A stretch of DNA of 64,000 bases from Bradyrhizobium commune (GCF_015624505.1 NZ_CP061379.1:4960001-5024000), one strand, 5' to 3'. Counted from the first letter of the stretch, positions 46,690 through 55,692 are shown. Made by a program: numbers and translations. Notes: a model not told the origin generated them from the sequence alone.

Positions 46690-46940
46690 GGGCGGCGGCA
46701 TCGCCGTTCACGCCGTCGATCCCCGCGATGCCGAAGCAGAACTTCGCGGCGACCCGCCGGCTGGATCTTTGCCGCCCATCAGCTCGGCGTCGGCCTGATG
46801 GCCTTTGCCGCGGGCGTCAGCCGGGATGCGCTCGGGACTTACGTGCCGGCGTTCCTTCTGGCCGGAATCCTCTGCCTGCTGGCGGCCGCGGCGTTTGCCT
46901 TGGTGAGGCGACCGGTGCCGGCGGCAGTGCCTGCGTGACA
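46690..46940 (+). pseudogene. MFS remnant B: internally deleted copy of the 39422 gene
   Basis: The stretch at about 46715-46750 matches the middle of the intact MFS gene (near 40065-40100: GATCCCCGC-ATGCCGA-GCAGAA). It then jumps to its 3' end, so roughly 430 bases are missing. Bases 46771-46892 are identical to 40535-40656 over 122 positions by direct reading. The remaining frame ends with a stop equivalent to that of the parent. No start codon with a ribosome site belongs to it. It is a dead duplicate or a recombination scar inside the island. Confidence 0.8.
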
Positions 46941-47210
46941 GATCAAACATCACAGGCAGATCACGCCAGGGGGCTTCAGTGCGCAAGGCCCAGAAGATGC
47001 CCATGAGGACACGACGGTCAGACTTTCCGTGTTGAGCCGATGCAACCTTGGTGTTATCTTCAACCTACATCATTCCCCCTAGGTCTGATGCACGGGCGGG
47101 TGATCAGGCTTACGGACTGCCGCCTGTATTTGAGAATGGAATACTTGAAGCCATAGGCCCCGCCTCCGGACGCATTTCAAAGCCGGCCGGGCAAAGTTCA
47201 TTGACGTTAA

Positions 47211-47252
47211 CGCCCTCCGTTCTTCCCATTGACTCGGAGGCGGGTCTTTTTT
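47211..47252 (+). terminator. Possible terminator, or 3' end of an unannotated transcript
   Basis: CCTCCG (47214-47219) pairs with CGGAGG (47235-47240), with extra CGCC/GGCG-type pairing outside, followed by GTCTTTTTT. No gene ends just upstream, so it may close a non-coding RNA from the 46941-47210 gap or be a relic. Confidence 0.35.
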
Positions 47253-47362
47253 CTGTCGAACGTTGACCAAAAAAGCGATTTCGCATGCCCATTCCGACAT
47301 GCCGAGCCGATTGCAGGGCAGGCAATGATCATTCCAGTGCAGGCCGAATTGGCCGTTACTTC

Positions 47363-48040
47363 ATGGCATCCATGCTTTGTGTGGCTTGCGGGGTTCCGTT
47401 CGCGAGCACCACGTGGGCTCAATGCGCAGCCCGGGATGTGTTGCAGAACCAGCTAAAGCTCACCATACGCTCCGCCCAAGCGCCTCAACTGCCTATAGAG
47501 TCCGCTCGCGACATTGCGACGTGGAAGACGATTGCGATCGGCACCTTTGCTGACTCGATCAGGCTGCGTAACGAGCTGGATCGGATGGGCTGCAATGTCG
47601 GAGGGCAGGCCGCGGAAATCCTTGCTCGGTCGGCATTTACCGTTGGCGCTCACAAGATAGATGTGGATCTTATCGCCGTCACACCGGCGCAGCTTGGCTT
47701 CACGTCCGATACCGTGACGTTGGCAAACGTTTACGCGCGCGCTCGACAGCTCGGCTTCGAACTTGCTGCGGCCGAGGTCGGCCCGCAATTGCGCATCCAG
47801 TATCTTGATCAGCCTATGGGTGAATTTCTCATCATTGGAATGGAGCCAATCACGACCTGGAGTGGCGAGCCAATCATCCTGAATGTTGCAAATGGCGGAG
47901 CCGGATTGATCCTCATCGGCCAAGACGGTAGAGCCACAGCGGAAATACACGTGGCATCGCGTTTTGTTTTCGCGCGTTCCCGTCAATCCGCGCCCAACCC
48001 TCAACTGGTCGTGGGAGCGGCAGGACGTCTGCCGCCGTAA
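47363..48040 (+). CDS. Secreted protein of unknown function
   Basis: A 225-residue protein with a likely signal peptide (MASMLCVACGVPFASTTWAQC). The mature part includes SARDIATWKTIAIGTFADSIRLRNELDRMGC, IDVDLIAVTPAQLGF and LRIQYLDQPMGEFLIIGMEPI. Strands and helices alternate and two or three cysteines are present. The ribosome site is weak; an in-frame ATG at 47285 would add 26 residues before the signal and is less likely. GC content is nearer to the chromosome than to the caspase gene. I do not recognise a family. It lies between the two MFS remnants, so it may have travelled with the island. Confidence 0.6.
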   Translation: MASMLCVACGVPFASTTWAQCAARDVLQNQLKLTIRSAQAPQLPIESARDIATWKTIAIGTFADSIRLRNELDRMGCNVGGQAAEILARSAFTVGAHKIDVDLIAVTPAQLGFTSDTVTLANVYARARQLGFELAAAEVGPQLRIQYLDQPMGEFLIIGMEPITTWSGEPIILNVANGGAGLILIGQDGRATAEIHVASRFVFARSRQSAPNPQLVVGAAGRLPP

Positions 48041-48193
48041 GCGTTCAGGCCTTGGGCTACCGGGTGCGGGCTTGTTCGCGACGCCAAAGGATTACCAACG
48101 AAATCTCCTTGAAACATTCGGGAAGCATAATCGTCCCATTAGCGATCAATTTTTCAAGCTCTCCGTTTTTTATCACCATCAGGGATTGTTCAA

Positions 48194-48427
48194 ATGCCCG
48201 TCACCCTTGTTGCGGTGCTCTGTTCCATTGCTTCCAGCAACTGCACCGAAGTGGTCGTGACAAACTCCAATCTGGATGCCGCAATTACTTTTCAACAATG
48301 CCTGATCGGGGCCCAAGCAGGCCTTGCTCAATGGAAGACCAATCACCCGATCTATCGGTCGGATGATTGGCGGATTGATCGCTACAAATGTGTAGCTGGA
48401 CAATACGTGGCAAAAGCGAAAATCTAA
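48194..48427 (+). CDS. Small protein of unknown function (77 residues)
   Basis: A 77-residue protein. The start MPVTLVAVLCSIASSNCTEVVV is a short hydrophobic segment, perhaps a signal or anchor. The rest reads ITFQQCLIGAQAGLAQWKTNH, then RSDDWRIDRYKCVAG, with three cysteines. AGGGA lies eight bases upstream of the ATG. From memory, similar small proteins are frequent in Bradyrhizobium, so it is probably real; the function is unknown. It lies just before MFS remnant C. Confidence 0.6.
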   Translation: MPVTLVAVLCSIASSNCTEVVVTNSNLDAAITFQQCLIGAQAGLAQWKTNHPIYRSDDWRIDRYKCVAGQYVAKAKI

Positions 48428-48445
48428 CTGCTATCGGTCATCTCG

Positions 48446-48711
48446 GCTCGACTTCATCGCGACCGTTCCGCCGACAGTCAGATTGACGGTCGGTGCGTTC
48501 GGGCGAGAAATGGGCCCGGTGATCTTCGGCTGGATCTTCGCCGCCCATCAGCTCGGCGTCGGGCTGATGGCCTTTGCCGCGGGCGTCAGCAGAGATGCGG
48601 GACTTATGTGCCGGCGTTTCTTCTGGCCGGAATCCTCTGCCTGCTGGCGGCCGCGGCCTTTGCTTTGGTGAAGCGTCCCGGCGGCGGCAGTGCCTGCATA
48701 GCGGCTGTCTC
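48446..48711 (+). pseudogene. MFS remnant C: frameshifted 3' copy of the 39422 gene
   Basis: The sequence from 48446 (GCTCGACTTCATCGCGACCG) aligns with 40441 onward of the intact MFS gene. Four bases are missing after GATGCG near 48600, which shifts the frame so that the end no longer reads as the MFS. The match continues a little past the parental stop (GCGCCAAAC). It has more point differences from the parent than remnant B. It marks the right margin of the island. Confidence 0.8.
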
Positions 48712-48735
48712 GCGCGCCAAACGTTGGCGCACGGC

Positions 48736-49308
48736 CTATCTGCGAACCAGCGGGATCTGAAGATTGGTGGGCCGGTTCTGCTCGGCGTCGAAGCCACGAC
48801 CGTCGATGTTGCGGGCGCCCCAGAACAGGAGATCGCCTCGGAGATAGACGAGGTCGTACTCCATGAAGTTCGTCCCCGCCGCGAGAGCAAACGGCGCAAA
48901 GACCTTGCCGAAAATGCTCTGGGATGAATTGACGGCCCAAGGCGCATATCCGGCTGAAGCCACCTTGTTAAGCAGATCGGCGAACCCCTGCGCGAGCGGC
49001 GTGACCTCGTAGGCTTCGTCGGCGACGAAGTCGACCTTCTGCGCGCCCGGCGCGATCGGATGGGCGCCGCGCCACAGCATGTGGCCGCCGATCCTCATCC
49101 GAACCAGCGGCACGGCGCCGTAGGGGTCGGCCGAGTTGATGACGTCGAGCTCGAAGCGGTCGGACGGCAAATATTTGAAGGTGCGCTTGAGATAAAATGG
49201 CTTGAGCGTGCCGTCCGGGTTCTTGCTCGCGCTCGGCCGCACCTCCGGCGCGATGCTCTCCCACGCACCGAGCATCGCCTGCTGAAGTGCCACGACGTCC
49301 GTTTCCAT
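48736..49308 (-). CDS. Protein of unknown function, divergent from LysR gene
   Basis: A 190-residue cytoplasmic protein without signal or membrane segment. The sequence is rich in strands (FYLKRTFKYLPSDRFELDVI, VPLVRMRIGGHMLWRG, TNFMEYDLVYLRGDLLFWGARNIDG), suggesting a small beta-barrel such as a lipocalin-like fold, but I cannot assign a family. An AGGG stretch lies about 11 bases before the ATG at 49308. It is divergently paired with the LysR regulator 156 bases away, so it is probably its target. MFS remnant C ends just beyond its stop. Confidence 0.75.
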   Translation of the reverse strand: METDVVALQQAMLGAWESIAPEVRPSASKNPDGTLKPFYLKRTFKYLPSDRFELDVINSADPYGAVPLVRMRIGGHMLWRGAHPIAPGAQKVDFVADEAYEVTPLAQGFADLLNKVASAGYAPWAVNSSQSIFGKVFAPFALAAGTNFMEYDLVYLRGDLLFWGARNIDGRGFDAEQNRPTNLQIPLVRR

Positions 49309-49464
49309 CCGCTTGCCCTGCCAAATGAAGATGTCGGCCTTGCGACAGGCTCTGCTTCCGAGGCAGATCCGACATGAGGCCCTGCTGTCTGCTATAGAGA
49401 GGCTGGCCCGCGGGAAAAAGACTTTGTAGGCTGGGCCCATGCCTGCGAGATATGGGAGATTGTG

Positions 49465-50355
49465 ATGGAGCTCCGGCATCTCCGCTACTTCGTCGCCGTG
49501 GCCGACGCGGGCAGCCTGACCGTTGCCGCCGAGCAAACGCTCCACACCTCCCAGCCGTCGCTCAGCCGGCAAATCCGCGATCTCGAGCAGGAGATCGGCG
49601 CTCAATTGATGATACGCAGCGCCCAGGGCATCGAGCTGACACCGGCGGGCAAGGCTTTTCTCGATCATGCCCGCATGGCGCTCGTGCAGGCGGAGGCGGC
49701 CAAGGAAGCCGCGCTGCGCGCAGCTCAGCCCGGACAACCGACTTTCGCGCTCGGCTTTCTATCCGGGGCCGAGATCGGATTGCTGCCCGAGGTGGACCGC
49801 GTGTTGCGCGGCGAATTTCCCGACATCGACATCCGCCTGTCGAGCGACTACTCGCCTGCGCTTGCAAAAGCCCTGTTGAGGCGCAAGCTCGATGCGGCCT
49901 TCATGCGGCCGGAAGAGCACATGGGCGATCTGGCGACGCGGCGCGTGCGCACGGATCCCCTGCTGTTCGTTCTTCCGAGCGACCATCCTCTCGCGTCGCA
50001 AGCCGCGATCGCACCGGACGAGATCTTGAACGAGACATTCTACTTCCCGTCCAAGGCCGCTCCCGCCGTGCGCCGCGTCGTCCTGGACTATTTCAAGCGC
50101 ACCGGAATCGACCTCAAGCCGGACCGCGAGGTGCACAATGTCGTCCATGCGATCTCGATGATCACGTCGACCCGCGCGATCATGCTGCTGCCGGCCTACA
50201 CCAAGCGCTACCTCCCGGAATCGATCACGACCCGCCCGGTGCAAGGCGAAGTGCCGACACTCGACCTCGTCATCGCCTATCACAAGGCGAACACATCGCC
50301 GATCCTGAAGCTGCTGCTCGCCAAGGCCGGCAAGCTTGCCGGGGCGTCCAGCTGA
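49465..50355 (+). CDS. LysR-family transcriptional regulator
   Basis: A 296-residue LysR-type regulator. The N-terminal helix-turn-helix is clear (MELRHLRYFVAVADAGSLTVAAEQTLHTSQPSLSRQIRDLE), and the effector-binding domain follows from about residue 90 (FALGFLSGAEIGLLPEV). It resembles the HcaR/AlsR-like group that senses small aromatic or carboxylic acids. The ATG at 49465 is preferred to GTG at 49462 because of a GGGAGA site. The likely target is the divergent 190-residue gene. Confidence 0.92.
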   Translation: MELRHLRYFVAVADAGSLTVAAEQTLHTSQPSLSRQIRDLEQEIGAQLMIRSAQGIELTPAGKAFLDHARMALVQAEAAKEAALRAAQPGQPTFALGFLSGAEIGLLPEVDRVLRGEFPDIDIRLSSDYSPALAKALLRRKLDAAFMRPEEHMGDLATRRVRTDPLLFVLPSDHPLASQAAIAPDEILNETFYFPSKAAPAVRRVVLDYFKRTGIDLKPDREVHNVVHAISMITSTRAIMLLPAYTKRYLPESITTRPVQGEVPTLDLVIAYHKANTSPILKLLLAKAGKLAGASS

Positions 50356-50373
50356 TATGGGCCGCCACGGCGT

Positions 50374-51345
50374 CTACTGCTCTGCGCCGCCGAGCTGCGC
50401 GCGAAAATACTGCACCACGGCCGCGTTGAACTCGCGGTGAAAGGCCGCCCGATCGAAGCCCGGCACGTCGGTGCAGATGCGCGGAATGGCCGCTGCAAGC
50501 TCGGCCGAGCACGGTGCGAGGAACGCAAAGTGACCGGCCGGAACGACGTGAATCTCGGGCTGGCCCGGCAGGCCCTCCGCAACGCGCGCCGTGCCTGAGC
50601 CGTCGCCGACACCGGGCCCGCCGAACTGCGACCGCCAGAACTGGAACGGCAGCTTGACGACGGCGAGATTCTCGCGCGTCAGCACCCCGGGCGCGGGATC
50701 GACGATGACGGCCGTGCGGATACGCGCATCCCTGAGCGGTTCAGGCGGCGTCTCGCCGTTGTGAAGCTCTGCGCAGGCGCCGGTCGTCTCCTTGCAGAAG
50801 CTGGCGATCCGCGCGAAATCCGGCCTGGTCCCCATCAGCACGAAGCCGGTCGCGCCGCCGAGCGAGAAGCCGAAGAAGCCGACCCTGGCGGGATCGATCA
50901 CCGCCCTGTCCTTCCAGTCGTTCAGAACGAAATCGAGCAGACGCACGATGTCCGCGGGTCGCGATCCCCAGAGGGACAGGGCGTCGCGCCGCGACGAGTC
51001 GTTGGTGGTGTCGCCGGGATGGTTGATGGCCGCAACGATGAAGCCGGCATTGGCCAGCGCCTCCTCGGTGTCATGGTTCGCGCCGAACCACCCGCCCCTG
51101 CCATGCGAAAAGATCACCAGTGGCAGCTTTGCGCCGGTGACGGGGCAGTCCTTCGCGCCCGTGAGGTCGAAATCGGCGCCGACCGAGAGCTTGCCGAGTG
51201 CGACATGGGCCGGCTCCGCCGCGCAGGGATACCAGATCGCGCCTGACAGCGCCGGATCTGAGTCGAGAAGCTGAATGCCGGCAGCATCGGCGGGCGAACC
51301 GAGACAGCAGAGAGCGATGGCGAAAGCCCAAAGCGTGATGCGCAA
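50374..51345 (-). CDS. Secreted alpha/beta hydrolase (dienelactone hydrolase/PAF-acetylhydrolase-like)
   Basis: A 323-residue exported hydrolase. A TTG start at 51345 is proposed, because AGGGGGGAC lies six bases upstream and a clean signal peptide begins there (MRITLWAFAIALCCLGSPADA). The core has an oxyanion region IFSHGRGGWFGANHD, the nucleophile serine in VGFFGFSLGGATGF, and a likely histidine in VVPAGHFAFLAPC. Predicted esterase activity is in the periplasm. It is convergent with the LysR gene. The substrate is unknown. Confidence 0.82.
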   Translation of the reverse strand: MRITLWAFAIALCCLGSPADAAGIQLLDSDPALSGAIWYPCAAEPAHVALGKLSVGADFDLTGAKDCPVTGAKLPLVIFSHGRGGWFGANHDTEEALANAGFIVAAINHPGDTTNDSSRRDALSLWGSRPADIVRLLDFVLNDWKDRAVIDPARVGFFGFSLGGATGFVLMGTRPDFARIASFCKETTGACAELHNGETPPEPLRDARIRTAVIVDPAPGVLTRENLAVVKLPFQFWRSQFGGPGVGDGSGTARVAEGLPGQPEIHVVPAGHFAFLAPCSAELAAAIPRICTDVPGFDRAAFHREFNAAVVQYFRAQLGGAEQ

Positions 51346-51437
51346 CGGAAGTCCCCCCTGATCCGGCCCGTGAGCCGATTGGAGACAACACCCAAATTGT
51401 GGCTTCAATTGATCGCCGGATGCTGTCGAGGGCGTGG

Positions 51438-51989
51438 TCAAAGGCCCAACTCGCTCCTGGCCGCGCGAAGAATGTCGTCCGACAGCTTGGGATCGTTCAC
51501 GGCGCGCGCGAGCACGACCGCCCCGACAAGAGAGGACAAGGTCGCGAGCGCCTCATCCTCGCGACGCCTTTGCTTCGCTCCGGCATTCAGTTGGCCGCTG
51601 ATCCAACCCACCATGCCCTTCACCCCGGCCGTGAAGCGATCGCGCGCGGCTTTGCTCTGGTGGCGCATCTCGCAACACAAGGCCGAAAACGGACAGCCGC
51701 CGCCCGGCTCGTCGCGGTGCTCGGGCGAGAGATATTCCGAAACGTAATCGTGGAGCGTGGCTCCCGCGTGCAGCTCCTGTCCTTTGGTCGCGATCGCGTC
51801 GGCGATCGCCTCCTCGACCAGCCGCTCCTTGGAGCCGAACTGGCTGTAGAGGCTGCCGTGAGTCATGCCGGCCGCTTCGGTCAGTTCGTCCACGCCGACC
51901 CCGGAGATGCCGCGTTCGCGCATCAGGCGGGATGCGGCCTTGAGAATTCGATCGCGGTTCTCCGCCGCTTTTTCCTTCGAGATGCGCAT
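51438..51989 (-). CDS. TetR-family repressor
   Basis: A 183-residue TetR-family regulator. The N-terminal helix-turn-helix is NRDRILKAASRLMRERGISG, then VGVDELTEAAGMTHGSLYSQFGSKERLV. The ligand domain has conserved GCPFSALCCEM cysteines, like regulators of oxidoreductases that respond to electrophiles. It is divergent from an SDR gene; two palindromic ATTACGATCGT sites sit in the spacer and are likely its operators. Confidence 0.92.
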   Translation of the reverse strand: MRISKEKAAENRDRILKAASRLMRERGISGVGVDELTEAAGMTHGSLYSQFGSKERLVEEAIADAIATKGQELHAGATLHDYVSEYLSPEHRDEPGGGCPFSALCCEMRHQSKAARDRFTAGVKGMVGWISGQLNAGAKQRRREDEALATLSSLVGAVVLARAVNDPKLSDDILRAARSELGL

Positions 51990-52037
51990 GTTCCAGACCT
52001 TTAACCACGACGCGCCAAGGGGGTCTTGACATTTATA

Positions 52038-52077
52038 ATTACGATCGTCATTTTAAGCAATGATTACGATCGTAATC
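52038..52077. promoter_or_regulatory. Paired operators for the TetR repressor
   Basis: ATTACGATCGTCATT (52038-52052) and GATTACGATCGTAATC (52062-52077, a perfect 16-base palindrome) lie between the divergent tetR and SDR genes. The spacing of about 24 bases centre to centre suits two dimers on nearby DNA faces. Repression of both genes and relief by an electrophile or quinone is inferred. Confidence 0.75.
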
Positions 52078-52170
52078 AAAACACGTGATCCACGGAACGA
52101 ACCGATGCCGGCCATGCGTGGACGATGTGATCGTCCTTCGCCGCCAGCCCGGCATCACCAGGAGAAGCAG

Positions 52171-53025
52171 ATGGCTGCGCCCCATGGGAAGATCGCGCTC
52201 GTGACAGGTGCCTCGTCAGGCATCGGCGAGGCAACCGCAGAGCGGCTCGCGAAGGCCGGCTACGAGGTTTACGGCACCAGCCGACGCGGAGCGCAGGTCG
52301 GCAAGCGATCATTCGAGATGCTGTCGCTCGACGTGACCAGCGACGAATCCGTGGAAGCCGCCGTCAACGAGGTGATAAAACGTTCCGGCCGCATCGATCT
52401 GCTGGTGAACAACGCTGGCTTCGGCGTCGCGCCGGCCGGCGCGGAAGAGAGCTCGCTCGACCAGGCAAGGGCGATCTTCGAAACGAATTTCTTCGGACTG
52501 GTGCGGATGACGCGCGCCGTGGTGCCGCACATGCGCCGCCGGGGGAGCGGCCGCATCATCAACATCGGCTCCGTGCTCGGCTTCCTGCCGATGCCGTATG
52601 GCGCGCTCTATGCCGCCACCAAGCACGCAGTGGAAGGCTATTCGGAATCGCTCGACCACGAGCTCCGCACCTGGGGCATCCGCGTCTCGGTGATCGAGCC
52701 CGCCTATACCAAGACGCCGTTCGACGCGAATTTCATCGAACCCGACGCAAAGCTTGACGCGTACAGCGCGATCCGTGCCGGCGTGAGCAAGCGTGTCAAC
52801 GAAGTGATGGCGACCGCCGAGTCGCCTGGCGTCGTCGCCAATACCGTTCTGGCGGCCGCCGCTGCCGCACGTCCAAAAATCCGATACACGGCCGGCCGTC
52901 TTGCGGGCCGGCTGCGGTTGTTGCGCCGCTTCGCGCCGGCCGGACTGGTCGATGCCGGAATTCGGAAGGACCTGCGGCTTGACGACGGTCGCGTCGCAGC
53001 CGCCAGCCGCGCCCGCGCCTTCTGA
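52171..53025 (+). CDS. Short-chain dehydrogenase/reductase
   Basis: A 284-residue classical SDR. It shows the TGASSGIGEATAERLAKAGYEV cofactor motif, NNAG (LLVNNAGFGVAP), the catalytic serine in INIGSVLGFLP and Y147-x3-K151 (LYAATKHAVEGYS). AGGAGA lies six bases before the ATG at 52171. A quinone oxidoreductase starts 16 bases after its stop, so the two form an operon controlled by the divergent TetR protein. Substrates are unknown; carbonyl or quinone detoxification is likely for such pairs. Confidence 0.92.
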   Translation: MAAPHGKIALVTGASSGIGEATAERLAKAGYEVYGTSRRGAQVGKRSFEMLSLDVTSDESVEAAVNEVIKRSGRIDLLVNNAGFGVAPAGAEESSLDQARAIFETNFFGLVRMTRAVVPHMRRRGSGRIINIGSVLGFLPMPYGALYAATKHAVEGYSESLDHELRTWGIRVSVIEPAYTKTPFDANFIEPDAKLDAYSAIRAGVSKRVNEVMATAESPGVVANTVLAAAAAARPKIRYTAGRLAGRLRLLRRFAPAGLVDAGIRKDLRLDDGRVAAASRARAF

Positions 53026-53041
53026 CCAGAGGCAGGGACAC

Positions 53042-54046
53042 ATGAAAGCGCTCGTCGTGAAACGTTATGGCCGGCCGGATCAGGTCGCATTCGCCGACAC
53101 GCCTCGGCCGGTGCCGAAGCCGGACGACATTCTGGTTGAGGTCCACGCCGCAGGCCTCAATCCCATCGACACCGCGATCCCGAAAGGAACGTTCAAGCCC
53201 ATTCTCAAGCTCGATCTGCCGGCGACGCTCGGCAGCGATCTGGCCGGAATCGTGGTTGAGGTCGGGAGCCGCGTCACCCGCTTCAAGCCGGGCGATGCCG
53301 TCTTTGCCAGCATCTTCGATCTCGGCGACACAGGCGCGCTCGCGGAATTCGCGCGCGTGCCGGAAAGCGCGGCCGCGCTCAAGCCGGCCAATCTCGACTT
53401 CGTGCAGGCCGCCTCGATCCCGATGGTCGGACTGACCTCGTGGCAGGCGCTGAAGGAGCGCGCGCAACTCAAGCCAGGCCAGAAGGCTTTCATCCCGGCA
53501 GGTTCAGGCGGCATCGGCACCTTCGCGATCCAGCTCGCAAAATATCTCGGCGCGGAGGTCGGCACCACCACGAGCACCGGCAATCTCGATCTGGTCCGCA
53601 GCCTCGGGGCCGACGAGGTGGTGGACTACAAGAAGCAGCAGTTCGAGGCTGTGCTGAAGGACTATGATGCCGTGCTGGGGACGGTCAGGGGCGATGCCAT
53701 CGAGAAATCGCTGCGGATCCTGGGGCCCGGAAGCACCATCGTCTCGCTGATCGGCCCGCCCGACGCTGCGTTCGCGCGCGCCCGCGGCATGAATGTCGTG
53801 ATGACGTTCCTGTTCGGAATGCTGAGCCGCAAGATCATCGGCGCCGCCAAGGCGCGCGGCGCGTCCTATTCGTTCCTGTTCGTGCGTCCCGACGGCGGCC
53901 AGCTGGCGGAGATCGGCAAGCTGCTCGAAGCGAAGCGTATCCGGCCAGTGATCGACAAGGTCTTCCCGTTCGACCAGGCCAAGGAGGCGCTGGCCTATCT
54001 CGAGCAGGGCCGCGCCAAGGGCAAGGTGGTCGTGCAGATGCGGTGA
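53042..54046 (+). CDS. NADP-dependent zinc-free oxidoreductase (quinone/enone reductase-like)
   Basis: A 334-residue medium-chain reductase without zinc ligands. It has the LGSDLAGIVVEVGSRVTRFKPGDAVFA block and the NADPH-binding IPAGSGGIGTFAIQLAKYLGA. Members reduce quinones, enones or alkenals. It follows the SDR gene closely, forming a TetR-regulated pair. The ATG at 53042 has AGGGAC upstream. Confidence 0.9.
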   Translation: MKALVVKRYGRPDQVAFADTPRPVPKPDDILVEVHAAGLNPIDTAIPKGTFKPILKLDLPATLGSDLAGIVVEVGSRVTRFKPGDAVFASIFDLGDTGALAEFARVPESAAALKPANLDFVQAASIPMVGLTSWQALKERAQLKPGQKAFIPAGSGGIGTFAIQLAKYLGAEVGTTTSTGNLDLVRSLGADEVVDYKKQQFEAVLKDYDAVLGTVRGDAIEKSLRILGPGSTIVSLIGPPDAAFARARGMNVVMTFLFGMLSRKIIGAAKARGASYSFLFVRPDGGQLAEIGKLLEAKRIRPVIDKVFPFDQAKEALAYLEQGRAKGKVVVQMR

Positions 54047-54081
54047 CGGCAAGAAAATCCGCGGCAGGCCAGAGGCCGGCG

Positions 54082-55413
54082 TTAAGTGATCGCCTCCCGC
54101 TTGACCCCGCCGTCCGCGGTCCATCTGTCCGGGTCCGGACTATGTCCGATCAGGGCAAGCCCATAGGCGATCGACTCGAACTGGTCGCCCGACATCAGCC
54201 GTTCGTTGCCGAATCTTTCGGCGAACAGCTTTCGCACCGCCGGCACGAAGGACGTGCCGCCGGTCAAGAACACTTTTTCGATCTCACGCGCGGTGATGCC
54301 GGCCTCGGCCAGCACCTTGTCGACGGTGGCGCTGAGCCGGGCGACATCGTCGGCGATCCAGGCGTCAAAGTTCTTCCGGGTGATGGCCGCGCCGATGTCG
54401 ACCCCGCCGCCGCTAAAGCGGAAGTCGACCTGGTCCTGCCCCGACAGCGCGACCTTGGCGTCGGACACTGCGCGATAGAGCGAGAAGCCGAGATCGAGAT
54501 CGACGATGGTGATGAAATCCTCGAGCAGTTTTGGTTTCAGCGCGGTGCGCGCCAGCTCGCGGAGCTCGCGCAGATCGCCGTTGCTCTTCATCATCGCGAG
54601 CTGATGCCAGCGCGCGAGGTTGGTGTAATGGCCGCTCGGGACCGGCAGCACCTTGTCGAACGAGCGGAAGCTCGAGCCCTTGCCGAGCCGCGGCGAGACG
54701 ACGTGATCGACGATGCGATAGTCGAAGGTGTCGCCGGCGATGCCGATGCCGGCGTGTCCGAGCGGCTCGGCGCGCAGATGGCCGCCCTGGCGCGAGAAAC
54801 GCATCACCGAGAAATCGCTGGTGCCGCCGCCGAAATCCGCCACCAGCACGGTGGCATCGCGCTCCAGCCTTCGGGCGAAGGAGAACGCGGCACCGACGGG
54901 CTCGTAGACGTAGCGCGCATGGCCGGCGCCGAGACGCTCGAACGCGGCGCGATAACGCTGCATCGCCAGCGCCTCGTCGGGATTGCCGCCGGCGAACCGC
55001 ACCGGGCGGCCGACCGTGATGTTGGCCGCCTCGAAGCCGAATCTGTCGCCGCCATGGCGCGCCAGCGTCCGCAGGAACGCGGCGAGAATGTCCTCGAACT
55101 TGAAGCGCTGCCGGAAAACTTGCGTGCTGTTGAAGCTCGAGCTCGCTGCAAACGTCTTGAAGGATTGAAGGAAGCGGTAGATGTGGCGTCCATCGAGAAA
55201 CTGCTCGATCGCCCACGGCCCGCCTTCGGCCTGCGCGCCGGCGCCCGGCCGATCCTCCCAGAAGCAGAGGGCGGAGACATAGGTGCTGTGCCGCTGTCCG
55301 CCATGCTCGAAGCGGATCGCTTCGACCCGGCGGTCGTCCGCCGCGAGCGCCACGACGGTGTTGCTGGTCCCAAAATCGATGCCGATCGAGACGGCGGGCG
55401 AGGCGCTCGACAT
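54082..55413 (-). CDS. Hsp70-family protein, YegD-like
   Basis: A 443-residue actin-fold ATPase of the Hsp70 superfamily. The phosphate-1 motif is SIGIDFGTSNTVVAL, phosphate-2 is VLVADFGGGTSDFSVMRF, and the adenosine motif is VFLTGGTSFVPAV. The C-terminal peptide-binding domain of DnaK is absent, as in E. coli YegD. It lies convergent with the quinone oxidoreductase. Its cellular role is not well defined. An in-frame ATG 63 bases upstream is unlikely to be used because the IGIDFGTSN fold begins close to the chosen start. Confidence 0.9.
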   Translation of the reverse strand: MSSASPAVSIGIDFGTSNTVVALAADDRRVEAIRFEHGGQRHSTYVSALCFWEDRPGAGAQAEGGPWAIEQFLDGRHIYRFLQSFKTFAASSSFNSTQVFRQRFKFEDILAAFLRTLARHGGDRFGFEAANITVGRPVRFAGGNPDEALAMQRYRAAFERLGAGHARYVYEPVGAAFSFARRLERDATVLVADFGGGTSDFSVMRFSRQGGHLRAEPLGHAGIGIAGDTFDYRIVDHVVSPRLGKGSSFRSFDKVLPVPSGHYTNLARWHQLAMMKSNGDLRELRELARTALKPKLLEDFITIVDLDLGFSLYRAVSDAKVALSGQDQVDFRFSGGGVDIGAAITRKNFDAWIADDVARLSATVDKVLAEAGITAREIEKVFLTGGTSFVPAVRKLFAERFGNERLMSGDQFESIAYGLALIGHSPDPDRWTADGGVKREAIT

Positions 55414-55620
55414 GAACCACTCTGACGGTTGGGTGGAAGGGGGCAGACCACTAACGGCTTCGGCCGCCGCTGCCAAGGCCTTTGATTGTGCACCGCATCA
55501 GTCAAATGAGCCGGATTCGGCAGCATTTGGACGCTTTATGCCCATATCGGCCACTTTAACGCATGATTATGCTGCAATGCGAAGAGTTGCATGCTGCTAT
55601 GCAATGGCATGCATAGACTT

Positions 55621-55637
55621 TGGCATCTGGTATACAT
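55621..55637. promoter_or_regulatory. GntR-type operator 3 (before 45-residue ORF)
   Basis: TGGCATCTGGTATACAT matches TGGCAT-N5-ATRCCA with changes only at the end of the right arm. It lies 56 bases upstream of the small ORF, the same distance as operator 2 from gntR. A second TGGCAT occurs just upstream, at about 55605. Confidence 0.6.
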
Positions 55638-55692
55638 AGATTGCCTTTCGAATGAGACAGCAATACTGACCGTCTCGAGAAAGGATTGTCCG

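Noticed and set aside
46771..46938. A new short membrane-protein gene
   Set aside because: The sequence is identical for 122 bases to the 3' end of the MFS gene at 39422 and joins a distant part of it, so it is a deleted duplicate, not a gene in its own right.
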